Shown one piece after another: positions 45,456 through 55,551 of a DNA stretch of 64,000 bases. The position numbers and the translations under genes were made by a program. The notes beneath the pieces were generated by a model. That model did not search any database and had not been told where the DNA came from. It was given only the letters and a program-made list of their open reading frames with translations. Each line of letters opens with the position of its first letter. Within the stretch, counting starts at the first letter, position 1. The stretch lies in assembly GCF_022376445.1 (NCBI RefSeq), contig NW_025955075.1, forward strand, positions 62,001 through 126,000, read 5' to 3'. This stretch comes from Fomitopsis serialis. Taxonomy: Eukaryota; Basidiomycota; Agaricomycetes; Polyporales; Fomitopsidaceae.

Positions 45456-45543
45456 GGACCTTCCTTCAGGTAGCTGTAGTGCGGTGCACGCCACAATAGA
45501 GTTTACGAGGACACATACTGTAGCGAACCCCACAACCCGGATG

Positions 45544-45757
45544 TCACGCGTCACAAGCCCGCCGCCCGCCGCCGCGGGGACGACATGTTACACGTCACAC
45601 CCGACCCCGCCGCCAGCGCCAACACTGTCAATAGGTGCTAGGAGCGGCGCCTGCGGCGGGCACAACGACAAGACCACCATCCGGCGGGCGCGTCACCCGT
45701 CACACGCGTCCCCGCCGCTGCGCCGGATCGTGTAAAGCTTGTCACACGTCACACCCC
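45544..45757. other. Spacer at the centre of the inverted duplication
   Basis: These 214 bp are very GC-rich, with recurring GTCACACGTCAC and CCCGCCGCC phrases in both halves. It contains no gene. Its composition contrasts with the AT-richer arms. Confidence 0.75.
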
Positions 45758-47249
45758 CATCCGGGTTGTGGGGTTCGCTACAGTATGTGTCCTCGTAAAC
45801 TCTATTGTGGCGTGCACCGCACTACAGCTACCTGAAGGAAGGTCCTATCTTGTATGTGACATGGATTCGAATCTTGTATGTGCCATGGATTCGAATCCGA
45901 GTACAGGACAGTATTTCATTTGATGGTGGCACACTATCAGCGGTTCTTCTCATTACATGCGCATGCAGCGCCTACCATGCACTCCAGGTTACTATCGGCA
46001 GGACGTGGTACTACATGAGGACTGCGTGGAATCCCGTCTGGCCAGCCTGTGACCTTATAATCATCGACCAGTCCTATGTCATGTTGATTCACCAACCCCA
46101 GACCCGCACGGTACCACATCAGCAGTCGCGGACCGTTGCACATAACTACCTGTGAATTGCTTTATGCCGATGAACAACTTCAGGTCCGTCGAGCATCCGT
46201 GCCATGCCATCGCGAGCTCATTCGTCGATCGTTGCCTCAGGCTCCCCGCCCTAGACGTGTCCGGCGACTTGCCAGTCGACGAAGTGAACCCAAGTCATGT
46301 TTACGAGTCCCTCAGGTTTGATCAGCCACAGGCGTTCGGTCTAGGATCCTCCACGGAAGCCGCCGTGTATCCACCATATGCCTTCAACATGAGCATCGCT
46401 GACGGCGGGCATATATACAACGTATACGACGCAGTGAGTATCCATCCTTCGCAGATAATGTCTATGTCCTGACCATGATCTTGCCGTTATTCTAGGATGT
46501 ACTGGAGTTATATGTGAGTACATGTCATCTATCATCCACGTACCACGCCTGAACAGTATATCATCCCCAGGGCATGCAAGACTTGCCGCTCATCACTGAC
46601 GCATCGGCTCCAGAAATGCCCCAATTTGAGTCTATGTACAATGTCAACATGTCCGGTCCAGCCGCTATTTCACTGCCGCATCAGCCTGACACAGCGGAAG
46701 TGGCCGAGACGCACTCTTTGCCCGACAACACCCAGGAATTTCCATCGGTATGGCTGCCTTAGAGCTACCCGTGGTTGCGCGTGCTGACATGAAGGGAAAG
46801 GGTCGCGTATCACTGGCAGAGCCCGAGCCCGCAACTGACGAGGCGACGCACATGACGTGCATGTGGGATGGGTACGGCGCCCGTATTCGGCTCACGAAAC
46901 TCGCGATCAAGGCGCACATTAAGCAGACCCACCTCAAGAACGCGCGGCCCTTCGTCGACAAGGACAAAGTCAAGATATGCTGCGAGTGGGACGGATGCAG
47001 CCTCGAGGTGACCAACTTTTGGAGGCACGTATACGAGCGACACGCCCATGTCACGCGCAAGGTGCCGTGCGAGCAATGCACGGAGGTGTTTACGCGGCCG
47101 GGGTCTCTGCGCAGACATCGCCAGAGGTACCCGGCGTGTGCCCCTCCTGAAGCCATGGCGTAGATGTGAGTGCCTGAGTATCAATCTGTCGTTGACGGAG
47201 AACTCACTGGGTCGCACTATGATCGGCATGCTCGTCCTAGAAACACAAA
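45758..47249 (-). repeat. Inverted duplication, right arm (~1.49 kb)
   Basis: This arm is the reverse complement of 44,058-45,543, identical near the centre and progressively different outward. It carries C2H2 gene 4. Confidence 0.9.
46164..47163 (+). CDS. C2H2 zinc-finger protein 4 (right arm)
   Basis: Four exons are in phase: 46164-46433, 46496-46513, 46571-46747 and 46795-47163. They give 277 residues. It mirrors gene 3 exon by exon, with one 12 bp insertion (EVAE) in exon 3. Finger 1 reads CMWDGY instead of CMWDGC, so its second zinc-binding Cys is replaced by Tyr. Finger 2 (CEWDGC, HVYERH) and finger 3 (CEQCTEVFTRPGSLRRHRQR) keep their first ligands, but finger 3 ends in RYPACAPP, so its last His is changed too (gene 3 has RHPACA). 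Altered binding or early decay is likely. Confidence 0.78.
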
Positions 47250-47354
47250 ACATCCACGGCCATGTCATCATTTCTTGAAGGTCCTTTCTTGGTAACATAA
47301 TCGTATTTCGGTCGTCGATTGCTCCTGCTTTGCACTCGCTTTGGATACAAGTCG

Positions 47355-47485
47355 CGGATGGCTGAGCCGACCGTCAACGCGATGTCGCGTCACTGTACAC
47401 TGTTGTCGTAGCTTGTTATATCTGTTATCGAATGCTATTCGCTCGCACCTTTCATCTCCGTGCCGTTCACAGTACATTGAGGCAC
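47355..47485 (+). repeat. Diverged copy of the PCNA stop/3' UTR region
   Basis: GGCTGAGCCGACCGTC and the following about 100 bp (CGTAGCTTGTTATATCTG, CTCGCACCTTTCATCTCCGT) align with 43,670-43,790. The copy is in direct orientation, outside the right arm. Confidence 0.55.
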
Positions 47486-47489
47486 CAGC

Positions 47490-48545
47490 GATTGTCATAG
47501 GCATTAAGCGGGATGGATCATACTTCCCGCCGCGCTTCCGAACGGCTACGTCTTGTTCAGTCAACATCACTATGGTCCTTTGTAATGTGCCTTTGTATCT
47601 TTACTTGCACGGGGAGCGCACAAACTATGCACGTACCAGAGTACAGTGTTTCTCGCGTTCTTCTGGTACTGTGTCATCGGCTAGCGCTCTTTCCTGAACG
47701 GATGGTAGTGGCGGCGACTCGGACCTGTCGGTGGGCCAGTCGACGACTTTGTCCCGCTCCACAACCATACAGTAACAAAATACAAGCGATGAGAGATAAC
47801 AACTGTTACAACCGAGCGAGTGCCCGGACAGTTCTGATACACAATACCTTCCTCATCCGTTAATCGTTTATGCTGTCATTCTCCTCGGACGCTTTGCCAA
47901 AGTCGTCAGTCCACTGCAGCTTCTACAGAGTTTATCGATTATCTCTCATGAGTTGCGATCGTGTGCCTATAGAGGGCCTTGTGGTGTGTCGGTACTAGTA
48001 CTGAATTGCCTTCGTTCCTTCGCGCGCGCGGGGAGCTTCTAACGTCGACTCGGATTCAGATATGGTCAACGCGAGTACAACATACGAGCGTCGATGCATA
48101 AGAGAGTTAGCAAAAATGATCAAGCTGGACGCATTATCTACGCACGCGCTATGAGGTAGTACTAGTCGGCCTGAGTATGTGTAGGCCGCACCCACAGGAC
48201 GCATAGTCCGACTGGTGAGTGAATGAGTGACGAAGACTGCATGCTCCTGGATTTCCTGAGATTTAAGGCTCTGCAGCGTGTGTTGCAAGTGTGTTGCCCT
48301 GACGGCCGCGTACGTACAAGGTCGAAGAGACCGCTGGAGGCGTCCGTCCACGGTCGCCGTGACACGAGGCACGCGTTGTCTGAAAAAGGCAACAGCCAAT
48401 AGCCGGGCGACGCGCGCTCGAGTGTGTTGTCTCTGCCCAACGACCGCCTCGTTCATAACGTGTCGCCCTCGCTCACAGTCCTCAACGCGCGCAAGGACCG
48501 CGCTCAACGACTTCCGCAACGACTTCACGACAATCCCCACCGCGC
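47490..48545. other. Intergenic, no gene seen
   Basis: About 1 kb lies upstream of the ENWDDDF gene. Short frames only; the last ~150 bp should hold its promoter and 5' UTR, without a clear TATA box. Confidence 0.45.
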
Positions 48546-51500
48546 ATGGCTGTCCCACTCCCCCAAGGTACGTGCTGCCCCCACACGCCACCATCGCCCG
48601 CTCATCGCGTGCCAGCAGGTCCCGAGGAGAACTGGGACGATGATTTCGAGTTCAACCAGCGCAACTCCCGCGGGGATGGCGGTCTCCCTGAGGGCGCGCG
48701 TCCCGAACCGACGACGCCGCTCTCCAAGGACCGCAAAAACACTCTCAAGCGTTGGACAGAGCCGGGCCTGTCCACGCCTTCCAAGCGGTCGTCCGAGCAG
48801 CCAGAGAACTGGGATGACGACTTCCGCGACAGCACAGACTCCCCGGCGCGTGGTCGCTCGCGCGTGCCGCACGTCGACTCGGGGCAGCATGAGAATTGGG
48901 ACGAGGACTTTGACGATGGCGGCGGAGGTCGCTCGCCCAAAGGCAAGGCCAGGTGGGGATCGTCTGATGATGAGGACGAGTTTGGGTTTGCAGCGTCGGA
49001 GGAGGACAAGACGGTAACCTCGCGGACGCGTGGGATGCCCTTGCACTTTGGCGACGTCCCCCCTCCAGTTCCTCCCCTGCCTTCACCGCTCCCGCACTCG
49101 CCTACACCCTCCGTCTTCTCGATGCCAGTCTCATCGAATGGTCATCGCGACTCCACGGCGTACTCGACGACATCCCACATTCATTTACTCTCTACAGGCA
49201 ACTCGGCGCTCGCCCACCTCCCGCCGAGCCCGCCCATCCACCGCGAGAGGCGGCGTCTACGCAAGAAGTCGAGACCGCCAGCAAATGCGACACCCGGCAT
49301 GTACGAGCTGGAGGAGCTCCCTGACGACCTCGGCCAAGCACTCATCCAGGCGCCTACGACGCCCGAGAAGCGCGCCAGCCTCTCACTCGAAGAACCTCCT
49401 CCAGAAGCCCCGCCGCCCATCACCCCTGGTCCTTCCTCGGGCTCAAATAAGACACCCCTGCTCTCGCGCATTGGCTCGGTCGGCAAGAAGTGGGGCGCAG
49501 GACGCAAGAAACGCGCGAGCACCGGGCCGACGGAGATCGCGCTGCAGGAGCACCACACCGAGCGGGAGCGAGACAGAGGGCGGGACCCTGAGAGAGAGCG
49601 AGAGTTGGTATCGCGCCCGCAGTCCGTGGCGAGCATCATACCTTCATCACCACCAGCTTCCTCACATCCGAAGGGGAGCTGGTTTTTTCGCGGTGGCGGC
49701 GGCGGTGGGCCGGGGCCTCCGCCGCCCGCCCCGATAACGCTCGAGCATAAGACCAGCGTAGACCGCCTGCTGGCCATGGCGGGCATCGAGCGCACCCCAC
49801 CGACGTCGCCGCGCAAAGGCAAGACGCCCTTCAAGGACCTCAATGCCGACAACACGGGCTCGATCAGACTGACAGACGGAAGCACTGTGTCTTCGTCTGC
49901 CCTGTTCTTCGGGACGCCGAAGCGCAAACCGTCCCGCCCGATGTCTGTGCAGGCACCTCAGCTCCACCCTTCCAGCTCGCAGGGATCGAGCTCTGGGTCG
50001 AGCTGGAGCTCGCGACCGCCCGTTCCACGACACTCGTCATACGGATACGACCTCGGCAGGAGGTCGGCGACGCCGAGCAGTCGCGGGAGCTCGAAGCAGC
50101 GTTCGACGTCGGCGAGCGTGGCATCCGCGAGTGTGGAGGACGTGAGCAGAAGTGATCGCAGCCTGACCGTCCGCGAAGGCCGGCGACTCCGAGGCCAGCA
50201 TCGGCAGTATGCCACGGACTCACAGAGGCAGTCGGAGACGGAGTCTGTGGAGCAGGACCCGACGAAGGCAAAGGAGGGCAGTAGGAGCTTCATGGGCGGA
50301 ATGCGGCGCATCAGCCTCGGCGGGAGCAGCAAACACAAGCGTACGTCCAGCAAGATGCCCGATCGCGAGGAGCAGGCGCGCAAGTCGTCAGGCGCAGCGA
50401 CGATTCGTGCGGAGAGGGAGCCCGCGGAGGAGACGACGCCTCGGCCGCCGTCGAGAGTGATCCGCACGTCGCAGGACGCGCCCCTCCTCCCGCCCATCGA
50501 ACTTCAGCCACCCTCGCCCCCGCGTGAGTGCAAGCGCGATGTGCCGGATCTGAGCAAGCTCTTCAGGCCGCATCCGGGCCTCGAGCCGTCGCGCTCCCAT
50601 CCGGCACTCTCGTCGTCCCGCTCGGCGACCCCGCTCGCGTCTCGTCCGTCAGGTGAGGTTGTGCCCTCGATGTCCCCTATCCCGTCGCCGCTCCCGTCGC
50701 CCACGAAGCCGAAGCTGGCTTCGTCTCCTGGGCAGGCCGCGTCATTGGGCAGGGCGACGCAGCCGCTAAAGGAGTTGGAGACCGTTGGGGTGGGGTCAGT
50801 CCCGCGGAGAAACTCACTGGGCGACTTGAAGATCCCCGCGAGGATCAGTCAGGCACAGGTCGGACTGCGCAGGGATCTAGGGATGGTACGAGAGTTCGCT
50901 GCGAGCATCGAGCGTGAGTGTAGGTCCTCTTTGACGTCGTCCATATGGCTGACCCGGTTTGGCGCTCCGCAGAATTGAAGCAGCTGCAGCAGACGTACCG
51001 TTCGTTGGTCGGCGAGATTCAGTCCGTCATGTACGGCGAGCACCCTCCCGATATGCACTCTCGAGCCCTCACTCCTACCTTCTTCGGCCTGTCAAGACCA
51101 TCCTCCAGGGCACGCTCGAATACTAACCCGGCACCTTCACCGGTCCCCCAGACGCCTCATGAGCTCATCTTGGCGTTTCATTCTATCGAAAGCAAGTATC
51201 AAATCTCGTGGGAGTGCGCTGAGCTGTTGATCGAGCTGGGAAGTGGTGCGCCTCCCCATCCGTCGTCCGCACCTACCTCGCCGCCGCATGACCCAGCATC
51301 GACTTCGGCGGCGGCCGTCGCATCTGAAGGCAGGAAGGGTCGTGAGCGGGCCGTGACTCTCGCAGGAGACGAGCCAAAGCCAATCATCATAGCCCCGGGG
51401 ACGGTAAGCTCTCCTCCGCTCGCGAGTCCACCCAGCACGGCGCATTGGCGCGCATCAACTGGGAGACATGACCTCAGCTCGCGGCAACTGCTCTTGCTGC

Positions 51501-52861
51501 GCGAGATGCTCAACAACCCCGATAGCTCTGTGACGATGGACTCCCGCTTGCCGATTCCCGAGGAAGACTGGAACTCGGCCGCCGTGAATCGTACCTGGCA
51601 TTGGGGTGACCCGCTGGGCAGCACGATCACTCTCCCTAGCGAGAATGGCACTCAGGCTAGTGGCTCGGGCGCATCGGCAGCGGCAGTGGCAGCCAAGAAG
51701 CAGAAGCGGAGGAGCAGCAAGCTGGGCATGCGGGGCATCAGGGATATGCTCAAAAGCCTGAAGAAGAGCTACGCTGAAAACCCTCCGACGTCGTTGTCCC
51801 CTGTCCCAACCTCAACAATATCTGTGTCTGCTAGCACGGAGAGCTCGGTTCACAACGTGACCACTGAGTCTTGGCACCAGAGCTTAGTGCAGAGAAGGCG
51901 AGCGAAGACGAGTACGGGCCCCGAGTCGATGAAGTCCATACGAGAACACGACCGGCACCCGAACTCGCCGTACGCAACCTCGATGTCACTCCACCGATCG
52001 TCACCTCGCCGTCCCTCCCTCGCTTCAATCTTCCGCATTGGCCAAAAGAACAGGTCGAATGCTGGCAACAACGAACAGTCGTCGGACGACCTCGGCTCGT
52101 CGAATCCGAGCTCTGCGACGTCGGGCGGGCCGACCGGCTTAACGGAGGAGTGCGAGGAGGACTGGGACCAAGTTGAGTCGGCGTTCGATCTGGAGCGCAC
52201 AGCTCGCATGCTGGAGGGCTCGACCGCACCGGATACGACAGGCACTGCTACTGTTCGTGGACGTCTGAAGAAAGACAGAGGTAAGTCGCCGTACCTGATG
52301 CAACGGAAGCCGCGCGACCGTGACCTCCATGGTCGCCCCATCACACCACGCTCCCCCGAGGCCTCACAGTCGTCTGTATGGAGTCCCGAACCGTCGCCCC
52401 GTCGCTCCGCGTCCGCCTTGCCTCCGCCATCCATTCTAGCCTCACCAACTTCGCGCCTCAAACAACTAACGGGAAGCCGGAAACCTCGCCCGCCTTCTCG
52501 AGGCAACGAGCGCTCGACTACCGCTGGTCCTAGTCCTAGTCCAAGCAGTCGTCAACCATCCAATGGATCGCGACAGCCTGCCCACAAGGGTGGGCAGACG
52601 GGTAGTGTGCGCTCAGCGCCACCTCAAGGGATTACCAGCCCCGACCCCGGGTTGGATCTGTCCGGACTGGGTGATCTAAAACTGGCGATGACACCAGAGA
52701 ACATTCGGCCGCTGCTCGAGAATGCGCGGGAGGTGCATGCGAGATGCGGGGAGTGCATAGTCGAGTTGAGGGCGTTGCTTGCAACGAGCGTCCTGCTTTT
52801 CGGGTCTGCGCCGTCTGAGGCACCATCCAGAGCAACGTCGCCGATAGCTCGGAATCCCTGA
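48546..52861 (+). CDS. Large Ser/Pro-rich protein with ENWDDDF motifs
   Basis: Three exons, 48546-48567, 48619-50913 and 50973-52861, join in phase and give 1401 residues. A phase-1 first exon of 22 nt (MAVPLPQ) leads into PEENWDDDFEF. The motif ENW(D)(D/E)DF recurs at residues 11-17, 70-76 and 99-105. The middle is basic, Ser/Pro/Arg-rich and probably disordered. A helical segment crosses the second intron (ASIEQLKQLQQTYRSLVGEI), with more helix around HELILAFHSIESKYQISWEC. Another ends the protein (NIRPLLENAREVHARCGECI). ENWDDDF-type motifs near the N-terminus recall fungal Byr4/Bfa1, the GAP subunit of the septation/mitotic-exit network. I see no matching C-terminal domain, so this is only a hypothesis. 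Confidence 0.75.
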
Positions 52862-53180
52862 CGCATGGCGTCTTCGCATACCAGTTCGTATTTCACGTAC
52901 TTATTTTTCTTGCATCGGACGTTCATTTTCATACAACCTGCATTGTGCATTGATGCCCTTCACTCGCGAACCATCGCCCGTCCCTTCTCTCATCGTCGTT
53001 ATTAGCTCCGCTGTCGCCACGCTATCTTGCTGCTCAGTGCATCCACGGTACATCATGTAGAGTCACGCGCATTTATGTGTCATATAACGACTGCATCTTC
53101 ACGTATATCATGTTTTTACGCCCATGTTCGTCGTCGCGAAACCAGTAGCAATCGTGACTGAGTACTAAGGAGCTGCTCAC
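52862..53180. other. Intergenic
   Basis: 3' flank of the large gene. No gene is seen. Confidence 0.5.
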
Positions 53181-54130
53181 GTGAGACTGCCTAGGAGGTT
53201 CAATCGGGAGACTGACCGGGACGCGAACAACGTACGTCTTGTCTTCGCCGCACTCCGGTGTTCAGACTCTTTGTGGGTAAGTATTGCGAGCTGGATTTGT
53301 TTGCCTACACTCGGCTCATGCGCTACTATAGCATGGCCAATATCACGCGTTCTTCGAAGGCAGGCAGCGACTGGACCCCAAACGAGCTGCTCGCCTACAA
53401 CATCCGAGTCGTTTACCAGGATTACGAGACATTCTTCAAGCTCTCGGAGCGTTTTCCTCCTGACGTTCGTCATAAGGAGGTCCTCACTCTCCAGGACCCA
53501 TCTGAAGCTGCGCACGACGATACTTACGTGCTGCTCCGCACCATGGCGCTCGCGATGAACCCTCGCCACGGACAGGAGTCCGCCGTTGCAGATTACGCTG
53601 TCGTACTGTTCAAATGTCTCCAATATATCGGGGACCTCACGGCTCTGGTCCCCAGGACGAGGATGAGCATACCCTTTTGGGTATGCGGCCAAGAGAAACT
53701 TGCAACGGCGGATGTCTGCCTTGTGGACGACACCAATGACCCCGGGGTGCTCGTCCAAGAAGACAAACAACACATGGATCGGCCCAATTCTGAGCCTCAG
53801 CTTATCGCGTCCGCGATTGCCGCTTTGTCCAACATCAACGAAACACGCCTTCGCACCCTTGGGCGAGACACCATTGCCAGCAAGCTCATACCCGGGATCA
53901 CAATGAAGGGTACGATGCCTGTATTCTACAAAATCCCGGTCACCTCCGACCTCGTTCGCGCCGTCCAACTCGGCGAGTACCCCGCGCAAGAGACGGTTGT
54001 CTACGCCCATCTTCCCCCGGTGCCGAGACCCGCTCGTCGCTACAGCGAGGGTATGGCACCATTGGACAATCGCAAGATTGTTATCTCCTGCTACGGAGCC
54101 TTCAGGAGGTTCCTCTTCGGTCTAACATGA
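53181..54130 (+). pseudogene. Basidiomycete-specific protein (possible PD-(D/E)XK-like fold), damaged 5' end
   Basis: A long frame from about 53,258 to 54,130 encodes DWTPNELLAYNIRVVYQDYE, LLRTMALAMNPRHGQESAV, DVCLVDDTNDPGVLVQEDK, EPQLIASAIAAL, GITMKGTMPVFYKIPVTSDL and RRYSEGMAPLDNRKIVISC. These phrases typify a widespread unnamed family in agaricomycetes. The D-x-V...QEDK pattern could be a nuclease-type acidic/lysine site, which is my inference. The expected N-terminus is present as VRLPRRFNRETDRDANNVRL at 53,181, but it begins with GTG rather than ATG. It is also one frame off from FVGKYCELDLFAY. Either a start codon and a base were lost, or translation starts internally at ATG 53,318. Confidence 0.6.
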
Positions 54131-55551
54131 TCTGTATCTCTTGCGCAGGTGAGTGTATCCTCCTTTCTTCGTGTGCGGGTCACATCGATGCGGAATGCTC
54201 ACACCGTTCGCTGGCAGTCAGCCACGATTTTCGCGATGTGCTTCTGTTTCACCCACTTAGCTGCGTTCTCGCTGTAGGCTTGGATGGTGTCGTCTCAGCC
54301 TGAGGCGGGATGCATCGTATCGAAGCGAGCAATCCGGATTCCGCTGTGGTGCGAGACGTCGTCGTTGAACCTCCAGCACAGCAAACAAGGTAGAGCCTAG
54401 AGGTATGTATGATCCACGATGAGTCCCGACCTCAGGTCATAATCCACGTTCGTTCGCAACCGCTCCAGACGGCAAGCCTCTGCAGTACGCGCGACTATAG
54501 TTCATCTCCTCCGATGGCATCCACTGATAAACTGTCCGTCACCCCTACGATCATCCCCGGGAGGACCGAGCTGATGCGTCTGGCTGCGGATCCCCTGGAT
54601 GATCATGGGCGGGCGGGATCCATCTTCTGTCAACGTCAATGTCGCTATCGGCGCCTGCTGTGTCAACCTCGCTACCGGCGTTTCCGTCAACTGACTGTCG
54701 GCGTCGCTGCCAGCGAGCGGTCAGCTGGACACGGGTGGGCTGTGGATCGATGCCTCATGCTGACGATACCCGTGTCAGTCATACGGAGACATTGGAACTG
54801 TCGCGATCGAGGGCGGTCTGCAGCTGAAACCAGACCACTCTCGGAGGGCCGGCAGCACATCGTCAAGCACGGCGACGAGTACGGTCACGATCGAGGAAAT
54901 GTCGACCGTCAACAGGCAGCGCCGGGGCGCAGAACACTTGACCTTGGCGTACCACAGCGAGCCGCATCCGCAACAAACGACCCATCCAGCACAGCACACA
55001 AAGCCTCCGATAACCGACAACCCAAATCCGAGATCCAGACGATTAGTACACTGAACTAGGTAGATACAACATGCGCAGAGCAGGGGGTCTAATAAGCATA
55101 CGTATACGTGATGATGCGATGCAGAGTCACTGAGATTACTGAGGTACGCCGGAACGAGAGAAGCAGCCATGAACGGAACACAGAGAGGAGGGAGGGGAGG
55201 GAGAGATCCATGAGATGAGAGGGGCGGGACGATGGCGGACTAAAGCTATAAACATGGTGCATGCGCGGAGAGCGATAATAACGTTATGTGCGAGAGCGCG
55301 AGCAGGCGGGGGTCTACCGTCTGGGTGACCGGCGCCGGGTATGCGGGGCGCGGCGAGGCGCGGGCCCTGCGGCAGAGGGCGATGCACGCCGTGGCGGGGC
55401 GTGCGTGCGATGGCTCGCCGCCCGGAGCCAGGGGTGTGGGAGTGCTCGGGCACCCTCTCCCTACTTAGTTGCGTGGGACAGACCGCAGACGGCGGAGCGT
55501 CGCGAGGTACCGACCGGGCGATCCGTCTTGAGCCGGGCGTGCGTCGGCCGG
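54131..55551. other. No gene recognised
   Basis: 54,409-55,059 is open for 216 codons on + and overlaps a 131-codon frame on -. A third frame reads SSVNVNVAIGACCVNLATGV and then stops. None is convincing. 55,140-55,551 is the 3' flank of the G-alpha gene. Confidence 0.4.

Larger units (their letters stand above)
44058..45543 (+). repeat. Inverted duplication, left arm (~1.49 kb)
   Basis: Every base x pairs with base 91,301 minus x in the right arm, until small indels accumulate outward. The inner ~400 bp appear identical; coding exons further out differ at many positions. The outer edge lies where both arms share TCCTAGAAACACA and then diverge. Confidence 0.9.

Noticed and set aside
44058..47249. 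Inverted arms as terminal inverted repeats of a transposon
   Set aside because: The arms carry host-type zinc-finger genes with introns, the centre is only 214 bp without a transposase, and no target-site duplication is evident.
49181..49927. 248-codon antisense frame in the ENWDDDF gene
   Set aside because: It is antisense to a well supported exon and has no promoter or motifs.
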